Shown here piece after piece: positions 32,769 to 40,875 of a DNA stretch of 53,805 nt (the first letter of the stretch is position 1; every line of letters begins with the position of its first letter). The notes beneath the pieces were generated by a model, which worked only from the letters and a program-made list of their open reading frames with translations, ran no database searches and was not told where the DNA came from. This stretch comes from Rhizobium sp. CF080 (lineage in GTDB: Bacteria > Pseudomonadota > Alphaproteobacteria > Rhizobiales > Rhizobiaceae), in the NCBI RefSeq assembly GCF_000282095.2, contig NZ_AKKC02000013.1, forward strand, positions 1-53,805. The letters run 5' to 3'. A program made the position numbers and the translations under genes.

Positions 32769-33954
32769 GGGATACCTCAGTTGTATTGGGGCCGATCAGG
32801 AAATTATGGGCTGCGATGCTGGCGGCGCCGCGGGCCCAGACATCGCCATCCACGCGCTTGATGCGGATCGGCGTCTGGCCGGCGTAACGCGGCAGCACGT
32901 TGGTTTCGATCGCCTGGTTGACCACCGTGCCGAACAGGCCGTCGAACGAGCCTTCGACATGGGTGATCAGGATCAGGCCGGGGTCGTTGATCTGGATGAG
33001 GTTGGCGATTGCCAGGCCGAGCCCCGAGCCGGCTCGGTGCAGGATGCGGATCGCGGCGGCATTGCCGGTCGAGGCCTCGTTCTCGATGTCGGAAAGCGAG
33101 ACGCATTCGAGCCCTTCGGCGCGCGACATTTCCTTGATCGCCTTCATCGAGGAGACCGTGTCGAGGCAGCCGCGCTTGCCGCAGCGGCAGGGCGAGCCAC
33201 CCGGCTCTATGGTGCAATGGGCAATTTCGCCGGCGCCGCCGTGATTGCCACGATAGAGCTTGCCGTCGATGAAATGGGCGCAGCCGATGCCGTCGCCGAG
33301 TGAGACGACGCTGAAACTCTGGATCTCGCGGGCGCTGCCGAACAGTTTTTCGCTGACGGCGACGGCCTTCGCGTCGTTCTCGATGAAGGTCTCGACGCCG
33401 GAGCGTTCGCGGACGATTTTTGCCAGCGGCACGTCCTGCCAGTTGAGCAGCGTCGACTGGACGCAGTTCGACTGGGTCTCATCGACGAAACCGGAGAGTG
33501 CCACGCCGATGCCGGACAGTTTTTCCGTCGCTTCCGGATGGGCTTCGAGCAGGCTCGGCAGGCCTTCGGTGATCGCCTCGGCGATGACCTGCGGATCGCG
33601 CGACAGCGGCATCGACTGGCGGGCGATGATCTTGCCGTTCAAGTCGCAGAGGATCATCGGCGCCGGGTCTTCGAGCAGCGAAATGCCGACGAAGAAGGCG
33701 CATTCGGGGTGCAGGTCGAGCCGCACCGACGGGCGGCCCTGGCCATAGACCGTCTCGGTCTCGTGCAGCACGCCGAGGTCGATCAGGTCGCGGGCAATGC
33801 CGCTCATCGCCGCCTTGCTCAGGCCCAGCAGGTTCGCCATCTCGGTCCGGCTGAGCGGACCGGACTCGCTGATGACGCGCACGAGCTGGCGCTGGGAGGA
33901 GGTGAGAAGAGCGTTCAAGGCGGCTGTTTTCTGCTGGTGAATGTGGCTTGACAC
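32722..33954 (-). CDS. ROK-family transcriptional regulator (NagC/XylR type)
   Basis: 410 residues. A MarR-like winged helix occupies about 15-75 (LSRTEMANLLGLSKAAMSGIARDLI). The ROK sugar-binding domain follows, with the zinc-site histidine in GEIAHCTIEPGG and the cysteine motif CRCGKRGCLDT near residue 255. Such proteins sense a sugar or amino sugar and repress the neighbouring transport genes. It is divergent from the peptide-type importer (99-base gap with a GTTCA/TGAAC dyad) and co-directional with mlrC. The last 15 residues are encoded within the start of mlrC. Confidence 0.9.
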   Translation of the reverse strand: MSSHIHQQKTAALNALLTSSQRQLVRVISESGPLSRTEMANLLGLSKAAMSGIARDLIDLGVLHETETVYGQGRPSVRLDLHPECAFFVGISLLEDPAPMILCDLNGKIIARQSMPLSRDPQVIAEAITEGLPSLLEAHPEATEKLSGIGVALSGFVDETQSNCVQSTLLNWQDVPLAKIVRERSGVETFIENDAKAVAVSEKLFGSAREIQSFSVVSLGDGIGCAHFIDGKLYRGNHGGAGEIAHCTIEPGGSPCRCGKRGCLDTVSSMKAIKEMSRAEGLECVSLSDIENEASTGNAAAIRILHRAGSGLGLAIANLIQINDPGLILITHVEGSFDGLFGTVVNQAIETNVLPRYAGQTPIRIKRVDGDVWARGAASIAAHNFLIGPNTTEVSHAHRCRRHPYRMQHL

Positions 33955-33976
33955 TAAGTTCAGAAAATGAACAAAT
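33948..33976 (+). promoter_or_regulatory. Candidate promoter and operator of the peptide-type ABC operon
   Basis: TTGACA (33948-33953) is followed after 17 bases by ACAAAT (33971-33976), a weak -10. The dyad GTTCA (33958-33962)/TGAAC (33968-33972) lies in the spacer, where a repressor such as the divergent ROK protein could block RNA polymerase. Confidence 0.4.
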
Positions 33977-34053
33977 CAACGCCAATAAATTATAAAAATG
34001 ATCTAAGGCGGCAACGTCCGCCCTCATGTCAACAAAACCAAGGGTGAACAACC

Positions 34054-35589
34054 ATGACCATGTTCTTGAAAAGCCGTCATTTTGCGCTTGCCTGCGCGGT
34101 TGCCGGCAGCCTCGTGTTTCCAGTCGCGGCCAGGGCCGCCACGCTCAACGTGATGCAGACCGAAGCCCCGCGCTCCATGGATCCGGGCGACCAGACCGCG
34201 ACCTATACCGCAGCCCTGCTCGACCCCATGTACGAAGGCCTCGTCAAGCGCGATCCCGATCTGTCGCTGAAGCCCGCGCTCGCCACCGAATGGTCGGCCG
34301 ACGCGTCCGGTCTCGTCTGGACCTTCAAGCTGCGTCCGGGCGTAAAGTTCCATGACGGCACGGCCTTCGATGCCGACGCCGTGGTCAAGAATTTCACCCG
34401 TCACCTCGATACCAAGCGCGGCCTTGCCGCCAGCGGCCGGTTGCGCACCTTCCTCGAAGGCGTTACCGCCGTCGATCCGATGACCGTTCAGTTCAAGCTG
34501 AAGACCCAGTATCCGGCCTTCATCGCGCTTTTGACGACCGGCCCCTGCCTGATGGTCAGCCCGACTGCCGATGCGGCCGGCACGATCGGCTCCAAGGCCG
34601 TCGGCACCGGTCCCTACAAGCTGCAGGAATACAAGTCCGGCGAATACGTCATCCAGGCCAAGAACACCGCCTGGTGGGGCGGCGCGCCGAAGGGCGAAGA
34701 CCAGATCAAGTGGACCTGGACGGCCGAGCCTTCGGTGATGAACATGGCGCTGCAGACCGGTGACGCCGACGTCATCAACCCGTTCCCGGCCGCCTTTGCC
34801 GCGCAGGTCAAGGCGAACCCGGAGATGAAGCTCTCGACGACCGACGGTTCGGCCGTCTTCTGGGTGTCGCTCAATACGAAGCTGAAGCCGCTCGACGACG
34901 TGCGCGTCCGCCAGGCGCTGAACTATGCGACCGACCGCGACGGCATCGTCAAGGCCTTCATGAACGGCTATGCGACGCCGGCGAATTCGCCGCTTGCTCC
35001 GGTCACCCCCGGCTATGACAAGACGCTCAATCCCTATCCTTACAATGTCGAAAAGGCGAAGCAGCTTCTGAAGGAAGCCGGTTATCCGGACGGTTTCGCG
35101 ATGTCGACCATCGTGCAGGAGCAGGAATCGCGCATCGGCGAACTGCTGCAGGCGATGTGGGCAAAGGCCGGCGTCAAGCTCGAAGTGCGCAAGATGGAAG
35201 GCGGCGTCTGGTCGAAGGCGGCTTTCCAGGATCCGGCCGGCAAGGAGAAGGATACGATCGGCTCGTCGATCGCCTCCTGGTCGTCGGGTGTCAACGGCGC
35301 CGACCTGCAGTTCCGCCCGCTTTACTACACGAAGAGCGCGTCGCCCGCCGGCGCCAACCTCGGCTTCTTCTCCGATGCCAAGCTCGACGAGCTGATCGAC
35401 AAGGCTGCTTCGTCGCTCGACGAAAAGGCGCGCAACGCGATCTATGTCGACGCCCAGAAGGTGGTCAACGAGCAGGCTCCGCATGTTCTGCTCTATACCA
35501 AGCAGGACCTGTTTGCGACGCGCGCCAGCGTCAAGGGCACCTGGGTGATCCCCGGCGGCCTGATCGTCGTCAAGGACGCTAAGAAGTAA
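34054..35589 (+). CDS. Peptide/nickel-type ABC transporter substrate-binding protein (family 5)
   Basis: 511 residues. The signal peptide of about 29 residues ends AARA-ATLNVMQ. The family-5 fold is clear: LDPMYEGLVKRDPDLSLKPALATEW near residue 53, VKFHDGTAFDADAVVKNFTRHLD near 97, and DVRVRQALNYATDRDGIVKAFMNGYATPANSPLAP near 285. This class binds di- and oligopeptides but also oligosaccharides and opines. With an M81 peptidase, ROK regulator and ROK kinase around it, either a peptide or a sugar-peptide (for example a cell-wall fragment) would fit. A stem-loop separates it from the permease genes. Confidence 0.93.
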   Translation: MTMFLKSRHFALACAVAGSLVFPVAARAATLNVMQTEAPRSMDPGDQTATYTAALLDPMYEGLVKRDPDLSLKPALATEWSADASGLVWTFKLRPGVKFHDGTAFDADAVVKNFTRHLDTKRGLAASGRLRTFLEGVTAVDPMTVQFKLKTQYPAFIALLTTGPCLMVSPTADAAGTIGSKAVGTGPYKLQEYKSGEYVIQAKNTAWWGGAPKGEDQIKWTWTAEPSVMNMALQTGDADVINPFPAAFAAQVKANPEMKLSTTDGSAVFWVSLNTKLKPLDDVRVRQALNYATDRDGIVKAFMNGYATPANSPLAPVTPGYDKTLNPYPYNVEKAKQLLKEAGYPDGFAMSTIVQEQESRIGELLQAMWAKAGVKLEVRKMEGGVWSKAAFQDPAGKEKDTIGSSIASWSSGVNGADLQFRPLYYTKSASPAGANLGFFSDAKLDELIDKAASSLDEKARNAIYVDAQKVVNEQAPHVLLYTKQDLFATRASVKGTWVIPGGLIVVKDAKK

Positions 35590-35600
35590 TATCGATAGTG

Positions 35601-35635
35601 CGGCGGATGGAGAAATCCGTCCGCCGTTTCCTTTT
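35601..35635 (+). terminator. Intercistronic stem-loop after the family-5 binding protein
   Basis: CGGCGGATGGA (35601-35611), loop GAAA, TCCGTCCGCCG (35616-35626): an 11-bp stem with one G-U pair, followed by TTTCCTTTT. A GNRA tetraloop closes it. It probably terminates part of the transcripts, so that binding protein exceeds permease. Confidence 0.7.
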
Positions 35636-35676
35636 ATGAAACATGGGGCCGGGAACCTGGGCTCCAGGACAGGCGT

Positions 35677-36597
35677 ATGAAAGCCTATATCACCAAGAAA
35701 TTGCTGGCCCTGCCGCTGATCCTGATCGGCGTGTCGCTGCTGGTCTTCGTGGCGATCCGCGCGCTGCCGGGCGATCCGGCGCGGCTTATGGCCGGACCCG
35801 AGGCGACGCAGGAGGCCGTCGACAACATGACCGTTCGGCTCGGCCTCGACCGCAGCCTGCCGGCACAATACGCCTCCTTCGCCTATGGGGCGGTGAGGGG
35901 CGATCTCGGCACGTCCATCAAATCCAAGCTGCCCGTCGTCGACGAGATCGCCGAGCGCCTGCCGTTCACCATCGGGCTTGCGATCACCGCCTATCTGATC
36001 GCCATCGGCATCGGCGTGCCGGCCGGCATGATAGCGGCGATCTACCGGCATGGCTGGCCCGACCAGATCGTGATGATCCTTGCGATTGCCGGCGCCTCGA
36101 TCGCCAATTTCTGGCTGGCGCTGATGGCGATGAATACGTTTTCCGTGCAGCTCGGCTGGCTGCCGCTGCTTGGCGCCGCGTCCTGGAAAAGCTTCATCCT
36201 GCCGTCGATCACGCTTGCCGTGCTGCCGACTGCGGTCATCGCCCGCATGACCCGCTCCAGCATGATCGAGGTGATGAGCCAGGACTATATCCGCACCGCC
36301 TATGCCAAGGGCGTCCTGCCGAGGAACATCTACTGGAGCCACGCGCTGCGCAATGCGCTGCTGCCGATCATCACCATCGTCGGCCTGAATTTCGGCAGCC
36401 TGATGGGTGGCGCGGTCGTGACCGAATCCGTTTTCAACTGGCCGGGCATCGGACGTTTCCTCGTCGATGCGGTGCGTTACCGCGACTATCCCGTCATCCA
36501 GGGCGTGACGCTCGTCGCCGTCACCGGCGTGGTCGTCATCAACTTTCTGGCGGAAATGCTGATCGCCTTCCTCAACCCGAAGATAAGGTTCGACTGA
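35677..36597 (+). CDS. Peptide-type ABC transporter permease (DppB-like)
   Basis: 306 residues, six hydrophobic segments. DppB-class features are present: the N-terminal ITKKLLALPLILIGVSLLVFVAIRALPGDP and the cytoplasmic EAA-type loop IEVMSQDYIRTAYAKGVLPRNIYWSHALRNALLP near residue 200. It ends in TGATG, so its stop overlaps the start of the second permease by one base. It forms the membrane channel with that protein. No matching ATPase gene is seen in the operon. Confidence 0.92.
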   Translation: MKAYITKKLLALPLILIGVSLLVFVAIRALPGDPARLMAGPEATQEAVDNMTVRLGLDRSLPAQYASFAYGAVRGDLGTSIKSKLPVVDEIAERLPFTIGLAITAYLIAIGIGVPAGMIAAIYRHGWPDQIVMILAIAGASIANFWLALMAMNTFSVQLGWLPLLGAASWKSFILPSITLAVLPTAVIARMTRSSMIEVMSQDYIRTAYAKGVLPRNIYWSHALRNALLPIITIVGLNFGSLMGGAVVTESVFNWPGIGRFLVDAVRYRDYPVIQGVTLVAVTGVVVINFLAEMLIAFLNPKIRFD

Positions 36598-37463
36598 TGG
36601 CATCCGTTGACACCGATATCGCGTCGCGCCGGCCAGCGGTCTACCGGGGACTGCGCTGGATGGCGACCCATCGCAGCATCACCATCGGCGGCTTCCTGAT
36701 CGGCATCATTGTGCTCGCCGCGATCTTCGCGCCGGTGATCGTACCGGCCGATCCCTATATCCAGGACCTTCTGGCGACCATGGAGCCGCCGTCGCTCGCG
36801 CATCCGTTCGGCACTGACGACAACGGCCGCGATATCTTTGCCCGCGTCATTTTTGGAGCGCGCATTTCCCTGGCGGAAGTGGTTCTGGCCGTCGGGTTGG
36901 CAGTGCTTGTCGGCGTGCCGCTCGGCATCCTGTCGGGCATGAGCGGGCGATATGTCGACCAGGCGATCATGTGGACGATGGACATCCTGTTTGCCTTTCC
37001 GGGCATCGTGCTCGCCATCCTGATCGTCAGCGTGCTCGGCAGCAGCCTGATCAACCTTTTGATCGCCATTGCCATTTTTTCCGTGCCGGTCTACGCCCGG
37101 CTTAGCCGCAACCTGACGCTCGGTCTGAAGGGCATGGATTATGTCGAAGCCGCCGTCTCGCTCGGCATCTCGCGCCGCCGTATCATGAGCCATTACATCC
37201 TGCGCAACGCGATCGGACCGATCATCGTGCAGTCGACGCTGACTGCCGGCACCGTCATCCTGTCGGCCGCAAGCCTGTCGTTCCTCGGCCTCGGCGCACA
37301 GCCGCCGCTGCCCGAATGGGGTGCGATGATGAGCGACGGCCGCAACTATCTCGGCCTCAATATCTGGATGTCGCTGTTTCCGGGCCTGGCGATCATGATC
37401 ACCGTGCTTGGCTTCAACATCCTCGGCGACGGCCTTCGCGACCTTCTGGATCCGCGCAAATGA
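36597..37463 (+). CDS. Peptide-type ABC transporter permease (DppC-like)
   Basis: 288 residues, six hydrophobic segments. The DppC-type N-terminus is followed by HPFGTDDNGRDIFARVIFGARISL near residue 64 and the EAA-type loop LKGMDYVEAAVSLGISRRRIMSHYILRNAIGPI near 180. The ATG lies in the TGATG junction with the first permease, and its stop overlaps the ROK kinase start (ATGA). The longer frame that extends upstream to 35643 runs through the first permease in another register and is not real. Confidence 0.92.
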   Translation: MASVDTDIASRRPAVYRGLRWMATHRSITIGGFLIGIIVLAAIFAPVIVPADPYIQDLLATMEPPSLAHPFGTDDNGRDIFARVIFGARISLAEVVLAVGLAVLVGVPLGILSGMSGRYVDQAIMWTMDILFAFPGIVLAILIVSVLGSSLINLLIAIAIFSVPVYARLSRNLTLGLKGMDYVEAAVSLGISRRRIMSHYILRNAIGPIIVQSTLTAGTVILSAASLSFLGLGAQPPLPEWGAMMSDGRNYLGLNIWMSLFPGLAIMITVLGFNILGDGLRDLLDPRK

Positions 37464-38455
37464 GCATCGGCTCCACACCCCGCACGACAGGCCGGATCGG
37501 GCCGGGCGGACCGGTCTTCTGCGTCGATATCGGCGGGTCCTTCATGAAATTCGCGGTCTCCCCGGCGCCGGGCGCGCTGGTGCCGCTCGAAAAGGTGGCG
37601 ACGCCGGCCGTAAGCTGGGAGGATCTCGCCGCTTCGCTTTCGGCGCTGATCGAGCGGAGTGCGCATGAGGGTGAGGCGGCTTCGCCATTGGCGCTGTCGA
37701 TCGCGGGTCTCATTGATCCCAGAAACGGCATCGCCACCTCTGCCAATATTCCCTGCATCACCGGACGGCGGATCGGCGACGAACTTTCGGCGATCCTCGG
37801 GCGGCCGGTACTCGCTGCCAATGACGCCGACTGTCTGACGCTTGCCGAAGCCAACGAGGGCGTCGGGCGCGGCCATTCGGTGGTCTTCTGCGCCATCATG
37901 GGCACCGGCATCGGCGGGGGCCTCGCAATCGACGGCCGGCTGGTGCGCGGCGCCGGCGGCGTCACCGGCGAATGGGGCCATGGGCCGATCCTCAACACGA
38001 GTGTCGAGCTTGGTGGCGAGACGCTCCATGTTCCGCGCTTTTCCTGCGGCTGCGGCCAGTCCGGCTGCGTCGATACGATCGGCGGGGCACGCGGCATCGA
38101 GCGGCTGCACCATTTCCTGCATGGCTGCGAGGAGACCAGCTACCGGATCCTCGAAGACTGGCAGGCGGGGGAGGCGAGGGCGGCAAGGACCGTTGCCGTC
38201 TATCTCGAACTGATCGCCGATCCGCTGGCGCTGTCGGTCAATGTCACCGGTGCCTCGATCGTGCCGGTCGGAGGCGGGCTCGCCTCGGTCACGCCGCTGA
38301 TCGATGCGCTGGACCGGGCGGTGCGCAAGCGCATCCTCAACCGCTTCGATCACCCGCTGGTGACGCCCGCGCTCCGCCAGGAGGACGGTGGGCTGGTGGG
38401 AGCTGCGGTGCTCGGCCATCAAAGTGCCGTTCACGGTCACGAAAGTGCCGTCTAA
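37460..38455 (+). CDS. ROK-family sugar kinase
   Basis: 331 residues without a DNA-binding domain, so a kinase rather than a regulator. The ATP motif CVDIGGSFMKFAV is near residue 20, the catalytic aspartate is in ANDADCLTLAEA near 115, then GTGIGGGLAIDGRLVRGAGGVTGEWGHGPI near 150 and the zinc-binding CGCGQSGCVD near 195. Relatives phosphorylate glucose, N-acetylglucosamine or N-acetylmannosamine. It overlaps the permease gene by four bases, which suggests the imported compound contains an amino sugar. The C-terminus (GHQSAVHGHESAV) is encoded by a 21-base tandem repeat and looks like a recent extension. Confidence 0.87.
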   Translation: MSIGSTPRTTGRIGPGGPVFCVDIGGSFMKFAVSPAPGALVPLEKVATPAVSWEDLAASLSALIERSAHEGEAASPLALSIAGLIDPRNGIATSANIPCITGRRIGDELSAILGRPVLAANDADCLTLAEANEGVGRGHSVVFCAIMGTGIGGGLAIDGRLVRGAGGVTGEWGHGPILNTSVELGGETLHVPRFSCGCGQSGCVDTIGGARGIERLHHFLHGCEETSYRILEDWQAGEARAARTVAVYLELIADPLALSVNVTGASIVPVGGGLASVTPLIDALDRAVRKRILNRFDHPLVTPALRQEDGGLVGAAVLGHQSAVHGHESAV

Positions 38456-38476
38456 AGTCACGAAGGTGACGGTCAT
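38414..38476 (+). repeat. Three 21-base tandem units at the ROK kinase 3' end
   Basis: Units at 38414-38434, 38435-38455 and 38456-38476 share the core TCACGAAAGTGCCGT-like sequence with a few changes. The first two are coding, the second ends with the TAA stop codon, and the third lies in the leader of cutC. Confidence 0.7.
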
Positions 38477-38490
38477 CAAGGAGACTGATT

Positions 38491-39228
38491 CTGTCCATCC
38501 TGCTCGAAGTCTGCGTCGATAGCCCCGAAGGTCTCGCAGCCGCCATCGCCGGCGGCGCGAACCGGATCGAACTCTGCGCGGCACTCGATGTCGGCGGCCT
38601 GACGCCGCCGCCCGGCATGATCGCGCTTGCCGCAAGCGCACCGATCCCGGCCTATGTGATCATCCGCCCTCGGGCCGGCAGCTTCATCTACGACGCCGAC
38701 AACGAGGCGGCGATGATGGCCGATATCGATGCGGTGCGGGCGGCCGGTCTTGCGGGTGTGGTGATCGGGGCAAGTCGCCCGGACATGACGCTCGACTTGC
38801 CCTTGCTCAAGCGGTTGATGGCGCATGCCCAAGGCCTCGGCGTGACGCTGCACCGTGCCTTCGATCTGGTGCCGGATCCGTTCGAAGCCTTGGAACAGGC
38901 GGTCGATCTCGGTGTCGAGCGTGTCCTGACCTCCGGCCTTAAGGTGAGCGGGCCTGACGGGATCGAGATGCTGACGACGCTGGTGGAGCAGGCGGGAGAT
39001 AGAATGTCGATCATGCCGGGCGGCGGCATCAATCTGGCGACCGTCGAACGGGTGGTTCGCGAAACCGGCGTGCACGAGATCCACAGTTCCTGCCGCCGGC
39101 CTGTCGAAAGCAAGGACGAGCGCGCCATAGCCTTCGGTTTCCAGGCGCCCGTTTCCCACGAGACGAGCAGCGAGATCGTGCGGAAGATGCGCGGTCTGCT
39201 CGATGAGCTTGGTGCGGCTGGCGGCTGA
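38491..39228 (+). CDS. cutC: CutC-family protein with non-canonical start codon
   Basis: 245 residues, compared with 248 in E. coli CutC, a TIM-barrel protein once linked to copper tolerance whose true function is unclear. Family stretches include LLEVCVDSPEGLAAAIAGGANRIELC at the start, PAYVIIRPRAGSFIYD near residue 52 and VTLHRAFDLVPDP near 118, then LTSGLK and IMPGGGIN. The first ATG in frame (38617) would remove 42 residues including the first barrel strand. The family N-terminus MSILLE instead aligns with CTG TCC ATC at 38491, seven bases after AGGAG; an ATT at 38488 is the other option. It follows the ROK kinase by 35 bases and probably shares its operon. Confidence 0.85.
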   Translation: MSILLEVCVDSPEGLAAAIAGGANRIELCAALDVGGLTPPPGMIALAASAPIPAYVIIRPRAGSFIYDADNEAAMMADIDAVRAAGLAGVVIGASRPDMTLDLPLLKRLMAHAQGLGVTLHRAFDLVPDPFEALEQAVDLGVERVLTSGLKVSGPDGIEMLTTLVEQAGDRMSIMPGGGINLATVERVVRETGVHEIHSSCRRPVESKDERAIAFGFQAPVSHETSSEIVRKMRGLLDELGAAGG

Positions 39229-39231
39229 TCC

Positions 39232-39903
39232 TTAAGCGTTCGCAGCCGCGGCCTGGTCGATCAGGTTGACGACGCCTTCCGAAAGCCGCTCGATCCGCTT
39301 CATGCACAACTCGCCGGCAAGCGGCCCGTTGTGCTTCTCGATTGCGGTCATGATCGCGTCGAGTTCCTCCAGCCGCTGCGGGAACGGAATGTTCTGGAAC
39401 GCCGAAAGCTGCTTCACGATCATCACCCGGCCATCGAGCTGGCGCGCGAATTCGGCGGCGACCTGATTGCCGCAATGTTCCCGCATCATCGCGAAGAACT
39501 GCGCTTCGGACGCAAAGACGTCGCGGGGTTGCCTGTTGCGGATCGACTGGAGATAGGCCTTCAGCCGGTTGATCTGCACGGCGCTGGCATTTTCGGCAAA
39601 GCCGGTGCCGATGACCCGTTCGAGCGCCTTGCGGACCTCGTAGATTTCCTTGGCTTCCTTGCGGCCGATGCTGATCACGGTGCGGCCGCGGCGCGAGTGG
39701 TTGACGATCAGGCCTTCGGCTTCGAGATGCTGCAGCGCCTCTCGCAGAACCGTGCGGCTGATGCCGAGTTGGCCGCAGATTTCGCGTTCCACCAGTTTCT
39801 GGCCCGGCGCCAGGTTGCCGGCGGCGATCGAGGCGCGGATGGCTTCGGTGACTTTCTGGCGGAGCAGGGTCTCCGGTACGATGTTCAATCCAAGGACGGT
39901 CAT
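39232..39903 (-). CDS. GntR-family regulator (FCD type)
   Basis: 223 residues from the ATG at 39903. The winged helix is at about residues 10-70 (LVEREICGQLGISRTVLREALQHLEAEGLIV), then an FCD effector domain (EIYEVRKALERVIGTGFAENA near 85). The frame opens with a GTG at 39987, but that start would put a perfect operator-like dyad (39956-39979) inside the gene, so the later ATG is more likely although its ribosome-binding site is weak. It is convergent with cutC (three bases apart). Its operator-containing upstream region faces a leader that leads to no intact gene. Confidence 0.85.
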   Translation of the reverse strand: MTVLGLNIVPETLLRQKVTEAIRASIAAGNLAPGQKLVEREICGQLGISRTVLREALQHLEAEGLIVNHSRRGRTVISIGRKEAKEIYEVRKALERVIGTGFAENASAVQINRLKAYLQSIRNRQPRDVFASEAQFFAMMREHCGNQVAAEFARQLDGRVMIVKQLSAFQNIPFPQRLEELDAIMTAIEKHNGPLAGELCMKRIERLSEGVVNLIDQAAAANA

Positions 39904-39955
39904 GGGCGTCTGCTCGCTGATTTCAGGCACGACCCGAAAAGGGTTCTCCCATAGT

Positions 39956-39979
39956 CGATATATTCGACTGAATATATCG
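39956..39979. promoter_or_regulatory. Operator-like dyad upstream of the GntR gene
   Basis: CGATATATTC (39956-39965), four bases, GAATATATCG (39970-39979): perfect 10-base arms. It is 53 bases before the GntR ATG on one side and about 70 bases before a strong ribosome-binding site on the other. It is likely the binding site of that regulator. Confidence 0.65.
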
Positions 39980-39994
39980 TCAAGCACGACTTTG

Positions 39995-40024
39995 CGGCAG
40001 GTCGTCGGGGGAGACGACCTGCCG
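39995..40024 (+). promoter_or_regulatory. Perfect 12-bp hairpin in an orphan leader
   Basis: CGGCAGGTCGTC (39995-40006), loop GGGGGA, GACGACCTGCCG (40013-40024). It lies 11 bases before GGGAGGA and the ATG at 40048. No T run follows, so it is not a simple terminator. Confidence 0.6.
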
Positions 40025-40047
40025 CTCAGCAGTCCGGGAGGAATATC

Positions 40048-40194
40048 ATGAAATCGAGGAGGTATGCACTTTCAAGGTCTACGGACGACCGCCGTTCGTC
40101 CGCTCATGCACTGCCATTTCACTGCATTTCACTGCCATTGGTATTGTCATTTCATGTCATGCGCAGAGGCTGCGGAGTGCTTCGTGCTTCTTGA
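40048..40194 (+). pseudogene. Orphan ribosome-binding site and start with a 48-codon remnant
   Basis: GGGAGGAATATC precedes ATG AAA TCG AGG AGG, a textbook gene start of the kind seen before binding-protein genes in this window. The frame runs only 48 codons (MKSRRYALSRSTDD...), through short repeats of the type CTGCCATTTCA (about 40110-40160), and overlaps the end of fixK on the other strand. I read it as the 5' stump of a gene, probably a transporter gene, that was lost by deletion. A real short peptide cannot be excluded. Confidence 0.4.
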
Positions 40195-40807
40195 TCTCGA
40201 TGCAACGAATGCTCCGCAGTTTGATAAGGCCGGCCGAGCGGAGTTTCGCGAAAACGCGCGACACCGTTTCGATCGTCAGGCCTAAATAATCGGCTATATC
40301 AAGCCGCGTCATGGGTATGTCGAAGTGTTCGAGCCCGCCCTGGCGTTCCGCCATGTCGATGAGGAAGCCGGCGATCCGCTCAACCGCCGTCTGGCGGCCG
40401 ATCATCATGATGTGTTCATGGGCGCGCAGCATTCCGCGCAGTGCCAGCGAGAGCAGTTCCGGCAAGGCCTGGTCATTGGCGGCGCGGCTGATGGCGCGCA
40501 GCCCCGTCGGGGCGATGGCTTCGGCAAAGAAACTATGGGTCCCATCCGCTTCGAACCCGAACGTCTCCCCGGCCAGGTGGAAGGCGATGACCTGCCTCCT
40601 TCCGTCGGACAGCAGGCGATGGATCCGCACGGCGCCGAATTCGACGTGATAGAACGTTCCGGCCTTGTCGCCGGGGGCGTAGATTTCGGCGCCGGCATTG
40701 AAGGTCGTCACGGTATTGGCCCGCAGGAAGCCCGCAGTCGGGGATGGGATCACGATCTGGCTCTTGGTGAGCTCCAACTTCGTGGCATGAGCGGCTGCGG
40801 TCTGCAT
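40157..40807 (-). CDS. fixK: FixK-type Crp/Fnr regulator
   Basis: 216 residues. It has a cyclic-nucleotide-binding-type barrel (ANTVTTFNAGAEIYAPGDKAGTFYHVEFGAVRIHRLLSDGRRQVIAFHLAGETFG), a long dimer helix and a C-terminal helix-turn-helix (MTRLDIADYLGLTIETVSRVFAKLRSAGLI) with the E-SR DNA-contact pattern of the FNR/FixK group, which reads TTGAT-N4-ATCAA. The N-terminal cysteine cluster of oxygen-sensing Fnr is missing, so it is FixK-like, controlled through its synthesis. The ATG at 40807 follows GGGGAG. It lies in the same cluster as fixLJ and fixT, and would drive micro-oxic respiration genes such as fixNOQP elsewhere. Confidence 0.87.
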   Translation of the reverse strand: MQTAAAHATKLELTKSQIVIPSPTAGFLRANTVTTFNAGAEIYAPGDKAGTFYHVEFGAVRIHRLLSDGRRQVIAFHLAGETFGFEADGTHSFFAEAIAPTGLRAISRAANDQALPELLSLALRGMLRAHEHIMMIGRQTAVERIAGFLIDMAERQGGLEHFDIPMTRLDIADYLGLTIETVSRVFAKLRSAGLIKLRSIRCIEIKKHEALRSLCA

Positions 40808-40875
40808 CTTCACGTCTCCCCTTGCTGTGATTTGAAGATGACAGAAGACAGGTCTGGGCAAAATTCGTTTGTATC

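Noticed and set aside
34024..36603. 859-codon open frame on the minus strand across the family-5 importer genes.
   Set aside because: It is antisense to three clear plus-strand genes, with shadow-type composition, and no family features; GC-rich codon usage keeps the frame open.
40157..40807. Reading the Crp/Fnr regulator as an oxygen-sensing Fnr.
   Set aside because: The N-terminal cysteine cluster for an Fe-S centre is absent; FixK is the better name.
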